28,073 nt of DNA from a virus: positions 1 to 28,073 of IMG/VR virus record IMGVR_UViG_3300042090_000261, one strand, 5' to 3'. The translations under genes were made by a program, and so were the position numbers. The notes under the pieces were generated by a model. That model was given only the letters and a program-made list of their open reading frames with translations, was not told the origin of the DNA and ran no database searches. Of the stretch, positions 1-7,773 are shown piece after piece (position 1 is the stretch's first letter; each line of letters starts with the position of its first letter).

Positions 1-1290
1 GGCCGCCGCGTCCTCATCCTCTGCCACCGCGTTGAATTAGTTGACCAAATCGTGGATGCCCTGCGGCAGTGCGACGTTGAGCCGGATATCATCGCGGCGG
101 GATACATCAGGAGCGGCGGCAAAGGCCTCGGCCGCTCCACCAATCGCGCCGTGGCGGTCGCGTCCGTTCAAACGCTGGTGCGCAGACTCGAGGAATATCC
201 GGCGCCTACGCTCATCATCTGTGACGAGGCGCATCATTGCGCGGGCGGAAATACGTGGTCAACCATCGTGCGGCACTACGGCGGGGCCAAGCTCCTCGGG
301 GTGACTGCCACGCCGATCCGCCTGGACGGCCGCGGCCTCGCCGCCCACTTCGATAAGCTCATCATCGGCCCATCGGTCCGCGAGCTGATCGCTGCGGGGT
401 ACCTAGCGCCGGCGCGCGTGTTTGCGCCGCCCACGGTGGATATCTCGGGGCTACACGTGCGCGCGGGCGATTACCGGCAAGAGGAGGCGGAAGCCTTGAT
501 GGATGTGCCCACGATCACGGGGGATGCGCTGACCCACTACCGCCGCCATGCGGATGGCAAGCGGGCGCTGGTGTTCTGTACGTCGGTGCAGCACGCGCAG
601 AATGTGGCCGCCAGGTTCAATGCGGATGGGATACCGAGTATCAGCCTGAACGGTGGCACCGACCGCAGTGTGCGGCGCATGGCGGTGGCGGATTTCAAGG
701 AGGGTAAAATCAGGGTGATGGCAAGCTGTGATATTTTTTCTGAAGGGTTCGATGCCCCCGGCACCGAGGTCGGAATCCTCCTACGCCCCACCGCGAGCGA
801 GGGCCTGTGGCGTCAGCAGATCGGCCGGTGCCTCCGCCCCGCCCCCGGCAAATCCCACGCGATCATCTTCGATCACGTGGGATCATCGGTGAAATTCGGC
901 CTTCCCGATCAGGCCCGCGAATGGACCCTGACCGCCAACGCCGTGCGGCGCAGCAAGAAGGCCGCGCCGCAGATCAGGGTATGCCCAAAGTGCTTCGCCG
1001 CCTCGCCCGCGCGCTCGATCGCCTGCGGCGACTGCGGCCACGTGTTCCCGGTCACGCCGCGCGCGGAGGTCGAAGAGCGCGACGGCGAGCTCGTCGAGGT
1101 CACGCCTGAGCAGATTGCGAGGCGGCAGGAGAGGATGGCGCAGGGGCGGGCGTCGACGCTCGCGGAATTGACGAATCTGGCGCGGATCACCGGTAAATCC
1201 GAGGCTTGGGCACTCCACGTGTTTCAGGCTCGCGAGCGGAAGCGGATTGCGAAGGAGCGCGCGAAACGGGCTCAGGGCGTGCTGGTGTGA
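1..1290 (+). CDS. SF2 DEAD/DEAH-box DNA helicase, 5'-truncated by window edge
   Basis: The reading frame is open from base 1, so the true start lies upstream and the Walker A motif is outside the window; about 429 codons are visible. Visible superfamily 2 motifs, in order: an Ia-like stretch (VLILCHRVELVDQI) at the very start, motif II DEAH at about 223-234, motif III VTATP at about 301-315, and motif VI QQIGRCLRPAPG near 814-850. A four-cysteine zinc ribbon follows (CPKC at 982-993, CGDC at 1024-1035), then a basic C-terminal tail. This matches phage-type SF2 helicases that unwind or remodel DNA in replication or recombination modules. The stop codon overlaps the start of the VRR-NUC nuclease, a common phage pairing. 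An internal GTG at 52 is possible but would discard conserved sequence. The helicase class is firm; the exact DNA substrate is unknown. Confidence 0.9.
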   Translation, partial: GRRVLILCHRVELVDQIVDALRQCDVEPDIIAAGYIRSGGKGLGRSTNRAVAVASVQTLVRRLEEYPAPTLIICDEAHHCAGGNTWSTIVRHYGGAKLLGVTATPIRLDGRGLAAHFDKLIIGPSVRELIAAGYLAPARVFAPPTVDISGLHVRAGDYRQEEAEALMDVPTITGDALTHYRRHADGKRALVFCTSVQHAQNVAARFNADGIPSISLNGGTDRSVRRMAVADFKEGKIRVMASCDIFSEGFDAPGTEVGILLRPTASEGLWRQQIGRCLRPAPGKSHAIIFDHVGSSVKFGLPDQAREWTLTANAVRRSKKAAPQIRVCPKCFAASPARSIACGDCGHVFPVTPRAEVEERDGELVEVTPEQIARRQERMAQGRASTLAELTNLARITGKSEAWALHVFQARERKRIAKERAKRAQGVLV

Positions 1291-1676
1291 GCGAATCAGA
1301 CCTCTACCCCGCGATCATCGGCGGCCTGTCGCACGGCAACACGCGGCTGTGGCGCCAACAGAGCCTCTTGGCTTGGGCCGGCAAAGTCATCCGCCGTGAT
1401 GCCTCCACGATCACCCTAGCGCACCCGCACGCCATCAAGATCGGCGTCCCCGGCATGGCGGACTTGGGCGGTCTGACAGCCCATACGGTCACGGAGGCCG
1501 ATATCGGGCGGCTGATTGGGGTCTATACAGCCATTGAGGTCAAGGCCGGCCGCGGGCGTCCTGCGGAGGAACAGGAGGCATTCATTGCCATGGTGCGCAG
1601 TCTCGGCGGTCGCGCGGGGGTGGCGCGGTCGGTGGAGGAGGCGGAGGGGATTGTTCATGGAACCGCTGGCGATTGA
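1287..1676 (+). CDS. VRR-NUC domain nuclease
   Basis: A 129-residue protein starting at GTG 1287, which overlaps the helicase stop (GTGA). This start fits the family better than any upstream one because the conserved N-terminus (SESDLYPAIIGGL) begins right there. It shows the PD-(D/E)XK layout of VRR-NUC: RLWRQQ near residues 20-25, GVPGMADL with D59, then EVK with E84 and K86, and Q96 in the following helix. Stand-alone VRR-NUC proteins of this length are common in phages beside SF2 helicases and are thought to cleave branched DNA intermediates. Coupling to the helicase suggests joint action during replication or recombination. The metal-binding residues look intact. Confidence 0.85.
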   Translation: MSESDLYPAIIGGLSHGNTRLWRQQSLLAWAGKVIRRDASTITLAHPHAIKIGVPGMADLGGLTAHTVTEADIGRLIGVYTAIEVKAGRGRPAEEQEAFIAMVRSLGGRAGVARSVEEAEGIVHGTAGD

Positions 1677-1824
1677 CCGAGATTGGTTCAGCGGCGGGGT
1701 GAACGCGAGCTCTCACGCCGCTGTAAGCTCGCGTTCACCCCGCCGCAAGATGGCGGCCGCGCTCATTGCCAAGATCCCCGAGGCGATTTCGCGCCACATC
1801 GCCCGCACCTTCTACCCGCGATAG
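1657..1824 (+). CDS. Small basic hypothetical protein containing an inverted repeat
   Basis: A 55-residue reading frame starting at ATG 1657, with a GAGGGG ribosome binding site 7-8 nt upstream, overlapping the 3' end of the nuclease gene by 20 bp. The product begins MEPLAIDRDWFSGGV and ends with a basic helix-like stretch (KMAAALIAKIPEAISRHIAR). The 21-bp inverted repeat at 1691-1746 lies inside it, so residues about 12-30 are encoded by the hairpin. I do not recognise the family. It could equally be non-coding with the hairpin as the functional element; the good RBS argues for translation. Confidence 0.4.
   Translation: MEPLAIDRDWFSGGVNASSHAAVSSRSPRRKMAAALIAKIPEAISRHIARTFYPR
1691..1746. 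repeat. Perfect 21-bp inverted repeat (hairpin)
   Basis: The left arm 1691-1711 and right arm 1726-1746 are exact reverse complements (starting GCGGCGGGGTG and ending CACCCCGCCGC), separated by a 14-nt loop at 1712-1725. No T-run follows, so it is not a standard intrinsic terminator. It sits about 140 bp upstream of the promoter for the ribbon-helix-helix gene. It could be a protein-binding site, an RNA processing hairpin, or a cruciform-forming element. Confidence 0.9.
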
Positions 1825-1889
1825 TGTGACGCCCGTCACGTAAGACTCCGCTGACAGCCCTTGTGGGATTCCTCTGTCAGACAATCCCC

Positions 1890-1918
1890 TTGACGCCCCG
1901 AATTGAACATTTTACATT
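1890..1918 (+). promoter_or_regulatory. Sigma70-like promoter for the RHH/primase operon
   Basis: The -35 TTGACG (1890-1895) and -10 TACATT (1913-1918) are separated by exactly 17 bp, in a non-coding stretch. The predicted start near 1925 leaves a leader of about 80 nt before ATG 2004. It would drive the RHH gene and the downstream primase-helicase gene. Confidence 0.6.
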
Positions 1919-2003
1919 TCTGTGACTCTCGGGTCGCACACGCATCCTCACCATTGTGCGCACTCACGCCGTTCCTATCTGACCCGACAGGAGTCTCACC
2001 TAC

Positions 2004-2192
2004 ATGGATTCAACCACCACCGTGCGCCGCTTGCCGCTGCGTCGCGGCAAACGTCTGCGCCTGAATGTCACCGTCGCCCCGGAGACGCACCGAGCGCTGC
2101 GCGATATCGGCGATGGCAACCGCTCGGCGGCCATCGAGGAGCTCGTGCGCCTGTATCGGCTGCGCGAATTACAGCATCCCCTGACGCTGTAG
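2004..2192 (+). CDS. Small ribbon-helix-helix DNA-binding protein
   Basis: A 62-residue protein with AGGAG (1989-1993) placed 10 nt before ATG 2004. A basic N-terminus (RRLPLRRGKRLRLNVTV) is followed by a pattern typical of Arc/CopG ribbon-helix-helix proteins: a beta strand (RLNVTVAP), a helix (ETHRALRDIG), then a turn and second helix (GNRSAAIEELVRLYRL). Such proteins bind DNA as dimers and often repress their own operon. As first gene after a promoter and 7 bp before the primase gene, it is a candidate regulator of the replication operon. The iterons downstream or the 21-bp inverted repeat upstream are possible targets; neither is shown by the sequence. Confidence 0.7.
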   Translation: MDSTTTVRRLPLRRGKRLRLNVTVAPETHRALRDIGDGNRSAAIEELVRLYRLRELQHPLTL

Positions 2193-2199
2193 CCGCCCC

Positions 2200-4467
2200 A
2201 TGGCGGCAGATTTCAAGGCCGTCGGCGAAGCGGCCCTGCAGATGGCGCATTTGCTGCTGCCGGACTGGCTCGGTGGCCAGCGCCGCGGCCATGAGTGGGT
2301 GGCCGAGAAGAAGGCCAATGGCGGCCTCGGGGATTCTTGGTCGGTCAACCTAAATACCGGATTTTGGGGAGCTTTTAGTTCTGGGCAGCGGGGTACCGAT
2401 TTAGTATCCCTCTACGCGGCCATCAACCATATCGAGCAGGGCGTCGCACTCAAGGAGGTCGCCCTTTTGGTCGGCATGACCGACAGCCCCAATCCGCCGA
2501 AAGTCCTCCCCCGCGTCCGCGAACCCGAACCCGTCCCCGATCCCATCCCCGCCGACGCACCGCCCCTGCCGGCGCATTTCAAGTACGGCGCCGCGAGCGC
2601 GGTCTACCGCTACGGCAATTCGTTCCTTGTGGCGCGCTACGATCTGCCAGAAGGCAAGCAATTCACCCCGCTGACCTTCAGGGGCGGCCGCTGGCAATTC
2701 AAGGCGTATCCGGCTCCTAGGCCGTTATACGGGGCGGAACTGCTGCCAGAACGGCCGCAAGCGCCGGTCCTGATCGTTGAGGGGGAGAAATGCGCCGACG
2801 CCGCTCGAGCGGTCTTGAAGGCCTACGTGGTCGTCACGTGGTGCGGCGGTGCACAAGCGGTCAAGCGCAATCAGTGGGACGCCCTCGCCCGCCGCGACGT
2901 CATCATCTGGCCGGACGCGGATGCGCCAGGGCGCGCGGCTGGGGCGCAGCTCGCGGAGATTCTGTCCAGCGTAGCCGCCCAAGTGCGCATTGTGCAACCG
3001 CCGGACGACCTCCCGGATGGATGGGATGTGGCCGACGCGATTGCGACGCCTTGGGACGCGAAACAAGTCACAGCATGGGCGACGCCGCACGTAAAGACCG
3101 TTTGGCCGCCTCCGCAGACTCCGGAGGCACCAGCCAAGTCAGAGCCTGATTCCGCTCCACCGACCGCGCCTGAGCCGATAGCCGCGCCTGAGCCAATAGA
3201 GGGCGCTACACCGGAAGTTCTATCGGGCGATTCAGCCCTCATTGCGTGGCGCGAGATTGGCCTTGACTGCAATGAAGGCAATGTCCCTTACCCGACGATC
3301 GCCAATGCCACGCTGATCATTCAAGCGCACCCGGCGCTCAAAGGGCGCATCTGGTTTGATTCGTTTACGCAGCGAATTTACCACACATTGGACGGCACGC
3401 AGCGGGAATGGGTGGACGCCGATGATGTTAATTTAGTTGTTTGGGTGCAACAATCGCTCAAATTGTCCAAGTTTGACATGCGCATTGTTCAAACTGCGGT
3501 CGGACACGCCGCGCGGCGCGCGCAACGCAACTCCCTTACCGATTATCTTGACGCGCTGGAGTGGGACGGAATTGAGCGTCTGAACGACTGGCTGCAAGAT
3601 TGTTTAGGCGTTCCGAAAGACGAGTACACCATGGCGGTCGCGCGCAACTGGCCGATCGGGATGGTGGCTCGAGCCTACGTCCCTGGCTGCAAAATGGACA
3701 CGATGCCAGTACTCGAGGGCGCGCAAGGCATGCGCAAATCCAGTTTTCTTGAAGTGCTCGGCTCCCCTTGGTACGGCTCAATCCCAGTCGCCTTCGGCGA
3801 GAAAGATTTTCTGCAAGCAATTCAGGGGCATTGGCTCGTTGAGATCCCCGACATGACAGGATTTTCAAGGCGCGAGCACGGCCATATCCTGGCCACCTTG
3901 AGCATCCGCCACGATATTTACCGGCCGCCCTATGGGCGCTACACCGTGAAACACGAGCGCGTCGCAACATTTGCGGCCACCTCCGAGACCAGAGAATACC
4001 TCTCGGACCTCCGCGGCCGGCGCCGTTATTGGCCGCTCGAGTGCGCGGCGATCGATTTGGACACCCTGCGCGCCCAGCGCGATCAGATATTTGCGGAGGC
4101 CGTGCATCGTTACCGCGCCGGCGCTCATTGGTATGACGTCCCCGCGCAAGCTGACGCAGTGCAGCGCGATCGACTGAACAGCGATATCTGGTCCGAACGC
4201 ATTTTGGGATATGTGGAGTCTATTTGGGCGGAGCAACAAAGAACTGGCGAGCGATTGAAAATCACCTCCACCCAAATCCTCACCAACGCCGTCGAAGTGC
4301 CGATCTCTAAGCAGACCGACGGCGAGAAGAAACGCCTGCACAAAGTAATGGGCGAAGGCGGCTGGAAGCAAGTCCGCGATCCCGAGCGGCGATGGGTCAA
4401 GAAGGACTATTGGCCTGGCTCTGGCTCAGATCAGAGCGGTTCAGGCTCAGATCAAGGGAAATCTTAG
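2200..4467 (+). CDS. TOPRIM primase / VapE-type (virulence-associated E) helicase
   Basis: A 755-residue protein. The N-terminal part (residues about 20-95) resembles phage primase zinc-less N-domains. A TOPRIM domain follows, with VLIVEGEK near residues 190-197 and WPDADAPGR near 237-245. After a Pro/Ala/Glu-rich linker (about 300-340) comes a VapE/D5-like helicase domain, with DALEWDGIERL, a Walker A variant GAQGMRKSS (507-515), a Walker B-like stretch WLVEIPDM, and a sensor-like TFAATSE. Primase-helicases of this type start and unwind replication forks. The C-terminus carries a short GSGSDQ repeat. It starts 7 bp after the RHH gene with no clear RBS, suggesting coupling. Its stop codon lies inside the first copy of the TAGACAC repeat array, which puts the candidate initiator next to its candidate origin. 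Confidence 0.88.
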   Translation: MAADFKAVGEAALQMAHLLLPDWLGGQRRGHEWVAEKKANGGLGDSWSVNLNTGFWGAFSSGQRGTDLVSLYAAINHIEQGVALKEVALLVGMTDSPNPPKVLPRVREPEPVPDPIPADAPPLPAHFKYGAASAVYRYGNSFLVARYDLPEGKQFTPLTFRGGRWQFKAYPAPRPLYGAELLPERPQAPVLIVEGEKCADAARAVLKAYVVVTWCGGAQAVKRNQWDALARRDVIIWPDADAPGRAAGAQLAEILSSVAAQVRIVQPPDDLPDGWDVADAIATPWDAKQVTAWATPHVKTVWPPPQTPEAPAKSEPDSAPPTAPEPIAAPEPIEGATPEVLSGDSALIAWREIGLDCNEGNVPYPTIANATLIIQAHPALKGRIWFDSFTQRIYHTLDGTQREWVDADDVNLVVWVQQSLKLSKFDMRIVQTAVGHAARRAQRNSLTDYLDALEWDGIERLNDWLQDCLGVPKDEYTMAVARNWPIGMVARAYVPGCKMDTMPVLEGAQGMRKSSFLEVLGSPWYGSIPVAFGEKDFLQAIQGHWLVEIPDMTGFSRREHGHILATLSIRHDIYRPPYGRYTVKHERVATFAATSETREYLSDLRGRRRYWPLECAAIDLDTLRAQRDQIFAEAVHRYRAGAHWYDVPAQADAVQRDRLNSDIWSERILGYVESIWAEQQRTGERLKITSTQILTNAVEVPISKQTDGEKKRLHKVMGEGGWKQVRDPERRWVKKDYWPGSGSDQSGSGSDQGKS

Positions 4468-4717
4468 ACACTTAGACACATGCTTAGACACTTGATTTTG
4501 ACCTAACCTATTGTCTGGGTTGAGATTTAGACACTAGACACTTGAAACAGCGTTTTCCTTTAGGGTCATGTGTGCGCGCGTGTGCGCGCGTGCGTGCGTG
4601 CGCGTGCGCGCGTATATATTACCAATTTAAGTGTCTAAAGTGTCTAAGTGTCTATTTGCTACTGGATTCAATGACTTGCGCTTAGACACTTGTTAGACAC
4701 TTGGGCTAAGTGTCTAA
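4464..4717. repeat. TAGACAC iteron array, candidate phage replication origin
   Basis: Eleven copies of a near-identical 10-mer (consensus TTAGACACTT). Forward copies are at 4464, 4472, 4484, 4527, 4535, 4682 and 4693; reverse copies (AAGTGTCTAA) start at 4629, 4638, 4646 and 4708. Neighbouring copies within a cluster lie 8-12 bp apart, close to one helical turn. Each cluster flanks the alternating pyrimidine-purine tract. Iterons beside a primase-helicase gene in a non-coding region are the usual form of an initiator-bound origin. The initiator and the origin function are inferred. Confidence 0.75.
4567..4619. other. 53-nt alternating pyrimidine-purine tract (Z-DNA-prone) ending in TATATAT
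   Basis: From 4567 to 4619 every step alternates pyrimidine and purine without a break. It is mostly TG and CG steps, with a final TATATAT before AT-rich sequence at 4613-4630. Such tracts readily adopt Z-DNA under negative supercoiling, and the TATATAT part could melt easily. It lies between the two iteron groups, where an unwinding element would be expected. Confidence 0.9.
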
Positions 4718-4719
4718 AT

Positions 4720-4743
4720 TCATACTAATTGGGTTTAGTATGA
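4720..4743. repeat. 9-bp inverted repeat at the edge of the iteron region
   Basis: TCATACTAA (4720-4728) and TTAGTATGA (4735-4743) are perfect reverse complements around a 6-nt loop. The site closes the iteron region on its right side. It may be a protein-binding dyad or a single-strand hairpin used in replication. Confidence 0.7.
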
Positions 4744-5350
4744 GAGAGATTCATAATGCGCGCCCTCGCCTAGCGAAAATCAGTAGACCGAGCGGTAACA
4801 TTGCGTTGCCCAGGTCGCCGAGGTTGGGGTCGGGGGCGCTCGGGCCGCAGTACGCCAATAATCCCGCGAACTTCGCATAATGTAGATAGTGTTAAATCGA
4901 AGTCGAGCCGCAATTACGCACGCAATCCATTGATCCGTAAGTGAATACGCGAGATTATTACGGCATCGCACAAGATTATTGACGCGCTAAACTGTCGTGA
5001 ATGCGCCATGGAGGCGCGCGTGGAGGCCGATCCGCTGGCCTGAATCCACTGCCGCCCCTCCGCCAGGCGTTCGACCACCCCGGCACCCCCGCTGCGGCCG
5101 GCGAGGGACCCTGGTACCGGTACCGTGGCGCGCCTCAACGATATAAATCCCAAAAAAAAATTCGAGTGCGGGGCGCAAAAAAATTCTGAAAAAATTACAA
5201 ACACAGGGCCGTGCGCGGTGATATGGTTCGGTGCATGCTGAACGCTGGGCGATCACAGGTGATCGGATGCTGAAAAGCGCATGGCAGCGACTGCGGTTAT
5301 GGCGGCGGGTGATGGGCCAGGAGGCGGTAGTGGGCGACGGGAAGGACGGA
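4744..5350. other. Non-coding stretch with A-tracts and a 12-bp palindrome
   Basis: I see no convincing gene in these ~600 bases: frames on both strands are short, lack good ribosome binding sites and encode no recognisable motif. It contains the perfect palindrome GGTACCGGTACC at 5113-5124. Three A-tracts, A9 (5152-5160), A7 (5177-5183) and A6 (5189-5194), have centres about 24 and 11.5 bp apart, which is roughly in helical phase and predicts bent DNA. The frame of the next gene is open back to a GTG at 5231, but the preferred start is 5351. Confidence 0.55.
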
Positions 5351-6229
5351 ATGGGATCACACCCGCATGGCCGGCGGTTCCGGCTCGGGCGCAAGCCCCG
5401 CGGTCACGATGCACGGATACCGAAGATGGCGGTCGCTCGGGCGATGGCCGTTGGGCGCTACGTGCCGGTGCCGGCGGAGGTGGACTATGCGGCGGGGCTC
5501 CCGGTGAGCCTTGGCGTGATGTTGAATTCCGAATTGGGGGACTGCACTGCGGCGGCCTGCGGGCATGCGATCCAAGTCTGGACGGCGAACGCGCAGCCGC
5601 CGATGGTGACGCCGGCCGACAGTCAGATACTGTCGCTCTACGAGGCGACTGGCGGCTATGTGCCGGGGAACCCGAACACCGACAATGGGGCGATCGAGCA
5701 GGTGGTGCTCGGGTATTGGTTGAAGCACGCGGTCGACGGGAACGAGCTCGCGGCGTTCGTGGAGGTGAACCCGGCGGACATGTCCGAGGTCCGGCGCGCG
5801 GTGTGGGAATCCGGGGTCGTGTACATCGGCTTCAACGTGCCGGGGTACCTGATGGACGGGCTGACGGAGCCTGGGTCGGTGTGGGACGTTCAGACGAGCG
5901 GGGACACGTCGATCGTCGGCGGCCATGCGGTGATCGTGGTCGGCTACGAAAGCACCGGGAACCTGATCGTGATTTCGTGGGGGTCCGTGTACTGCATGAC
6001 CCCGAAGTTCTGGGCTCGGTATGTCGATGAGGCCTATGCGTTGGCGAATGCGGCGTGGATCGAACGCTCGGGGCGTTCACCCGCGGGACTGACGCTCGCT
6101 CAGTTGAAGGCGCTGATGAAGGATCTGAACGGCCCGCTGCCCGTTGCCCCGCAGCGCCGGCACCGCCACTGGCGGCGGGTGAAGCGGCGCGAGCGCGCGG
6201 CCGCCGCGGCTGCGGCGAAGCCTGTGTGA
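5351..6229 (+). CDS. Papain-like (C1-type) cysteine peptidase homologue
   Basis: A 292-residue protein from ATG 5351, preceded by AAGGA about 5 nt upstream. In-frame starts at 5231 (GTG), 5267 and 5312 are alternatives, but conserved-looking sequence begins near FRLGRKPRGHDARIP. Papain-fold features: GDCTAAACGHAIQVW with candidate nucleophile C65, then GGHAVIVVGYE with candidate H195, then VISWGS, where papains have an Asn-Ser-Trp-Gly motif. The Asn is not at its usual place, so activity is uncertain. No signal peptide is visible. The tail is very basic and ends in an alanine run. Similar peptidase-like proteins are, from memory, common in environmental phages with unknown roles. The next gene starts inside its stop codon. 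Confidence 0.65.
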   Translation: MGSHPHGRRFRLGRKPRGHDARIPKMAVARAMAVGRYVPVPAEVDYAAGLPVSLGVMLNSELGDCTAAACGHAIQVWTANAQPPMVTPADSQILSLYEATGGYVPGNPNTDNGAIEQVVLGYWLKHAVDGNELAAFVEVNPADMSEVRRAVWESGVVYIGFNVPGYLMDGLTEPGSVWDVQTSGDTSIVGGHAVIVVGYESTGNLIVISWGSVYCMTPKFWARYVDEAYALANAAWIERSGRSPAGLTLAQLKALMKDLNGPLPVAPQRRHRHWRRVKRRERAAAAAAAKPV

Positions 6230-7599
6230 CCGCTGGCAGCGGTCCGCGCATCGCACTCGTCACGGTATGTAAAAACAGGACCGATCACCTCCGGAAGACC
6301 CTGCCGGCGAACTTGGCCGCCACTCGGTACGCGAACGCCGTGTTCGTGGTGCTCGACTACGATGACGATTCCGGACTGTGGGACTGGCTTGCCGAGGACA
6401 TGGCGGGATGGCTGGCTGCGGGGCGGCTCATCGCGTACCGGTACCGAAACGGCGGACAGTTCCACCTCGCGCACGCCAAGAACATGGCCGCGCGCTGCGG
6501 GATGCTCGAGGGCGGCGAGATCCTGGTCACGTTGGATGCCGATAACTTCACGGGGGAGGGGTTCTGTGAGGCGGTCGCCGCGGCATTCCGGGAGCCTGGC
6601 GTGCGCCCTGGGATCTTCATGTGCCCGGATTACGCGCTGATTAAATCACTGCCGCATGGCGCGAGCCGGCCGCCTCGAGGCTACGCGGGGCGCTTGGCGG
6701 TCTGGGCGCAGACGTTCGTGAAGATGGGCGGGTATGACGAGGTGTTTGACACGTGGCGCGGGGAGGACATCGACATGAACTTCCGGCTGCAACGGGTGGG
6801 CTATCAGATGCGCCACATTGAGAATCGGCACCTGATGGCGATCAACCACAGTGCGGCGGTGCGGTTCCGCGAGTACCCGCACGCGCAGCAGTACGAGAAC
6901 AAATCCGAAATTGAGACCCTGCGGGCGCGCACGGAGACGGTCGTGAACATGGGGCGCGGGTGGGGCTGCGGCACGGTGACGCGCCACGATGGCCGTGTGT
7001 CGGACTTGAAGGCGCTGCCGACGCGCGTGTTCGGGATCGGCCTGCACCGCACCGCGACGACGTCATTGCATGAGGCACTGCGGCGACTCGGGATGGATAG
7101 TTTCCACTGGGGCGCGGGCGAAGCGCCGTTGATCTGGTACGAAATGCGATCATTGGGCCGCTCACCGACGCTCGAGCGCTGGTACGCGCTCTGCGATCTG
7201 CCGATCCCGTTGCTGTACCGCGAGCTGGACCGCGCGTATCCGGGGAGCCGGTTCGTACTGACGGTCCGCAACGAGGCTTCGTGGCTGCGCAGCGTAGAGC
7301 GCCTGTGGTCGTCCGAGAATCCGAATCGCTACCTATGGGACGTGTATCCGTTCACGAACATGATTCACACGGAATTGTACGGTCGGGCGACGTTTGACGC
7401 CGCAACGATGCTTGCGCGCTACCGGCGGCACAATGCGGAGGTGCGAGAGCACTTCCGGGGGCGCGATGATCTGCTGGTGATGGACGTTGATGCGGGGCTT
7501 GATTGGGCGCCGTTGTGCGGATTTTTGAATTTGCCCGTGCCGGGTGTAGCCTATCCGAAGGTGGACTTCATGAGTCCGACAGTGAGTGTGACGACGTAA
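6226..7599 (+). CDS. Glycosyltransferase-sulfotransferase fusion protein
   Basis: A 457-residue protein starting at GTG 6226, overlapping the previous stop (GTGA); the frame is open further upstream, but this start sits just before the first conserved strand (RIALVTVCKNRTDHL). Residues 1-210 look like a GT-A glycosyltransferase: DADN (104-107) as DxD metal site, and GGYDEVFDTWRGEDIDMNFR (168-187), typical of the C-terminal part of chondroitin-synthase or galactosyltransferase-like enzymes. Residues about 265-440 look like a PAPS-dependent sulfotransferase: VFGIGLHRTATTSL (268-281) as the 5'-phosphosulfate loop and RFVLTVRNEASWLRS (342-356) as the 3'-phosphate motif. It would add a sugar and transfer sulfate to an unknown acceptor such as host surface glycan, phage protein or DNA. 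No membrane segment is seen. Confidence 0.8.
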   Translation: MTAGSGPRIALVTVCKNRTDHLRKTLPANLAATRYANAVFVVLDYDDDSGLWDWLAEDMAGWLAAGRLIAYRYRNGGQFHLAHAKNMAARCGMLEGGEILVTLDADNFTGEGFCEAVAAAFREPGVRPGIFMCPDYALIKSLPHGASRPPRGYAGRLAVWAQTFVKMGGYDEVFDTWRGEDIDMNFRLQRVGYQMRHIENRHLMAINHSAAVRFREYPHAQQYENKSEIETLRARTETVVNMGRGWGCGTVTRHDGRVSDLKALPTRVFGIGLHRTATTSLHEALRRLGMDSFHWGAGEAPLIWYEMRSLGRSPTLERWYALCDLPIPLLYRELDRAYPGSRFVLTVRNEASWLRSVERLWSSENPNRYLWDVYPFTNMIHTELYGRATFDAATMLARYRRHNAEVREHFRGRDDLLVMDVDAGLDWAPLCGFLNLPVPGVAYPKVDFMSPTVSVTT

Positions 7600-7608
7600 G
7601 GAGGCGAC

Positions 7609-7773
7609 ATGGACGACACAACGTGCAAGGTGAAGAACTGCAAGCGCGAGCTGCACGCGCAAGGATACTGCCAGCGCCACTATCAGCGACTGCGGCGCAA
7701 CGGCACGACCGCGAAACTCGTCTCGCCGTGGCGCAAGACGCGCGGACGGTTTCAGAATCAGAGGGTGACGTAG
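7609..7773 (+). CDS. Small zinc-finger protein
   Basis: A 54-residue protein with a strong AAGGAGG ribosome binding site just before ATG 7609. It has the pattern CKVKNC...GYCQRHYQRLRRNG, a C-x4-C-x9-C-x2-H zinc-binding motif followed by basic residues. This short motif often appears in phage HNH endonucleases and as stand-alone small DNA-binding proteins. There is no nuclease part here, so a DNA- or RNA-binding role is the most that can be inferred. It is directly followed by the next gene (TAG-ATG). Confidence 0.65.
   Translation: MDDTTCKVKNCKRELHAQGYCQRHYQRLRRNGTTAKLVSPWRKTRGRFQNQRVT

Noticed and set aside
1691-1746. Intrinsic terminator
   Set aside because: The hairpin is strong but no T-run follows, and the loop is long.
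4464-4717. CRISPR-like repeat array
   Set aside because: Units are only 10 bp, in both orientations, with 8-12 bp spacing inside clusters and no spacers of equal length; iterons fit better.
5231-5350. Longer start (GTG 5231) for the peptidase-like gene
   Set aside because: The extension is Arg/Trp-rich, has no RBS and no family similarity; ATG 5351 has AAGGA and the conserved sequence begins there.
4780-5394. Short - strand frames in the intergenic region
   Set aside because: They have no motif, no RBS and no hydrophobic pattern of lysis genes.
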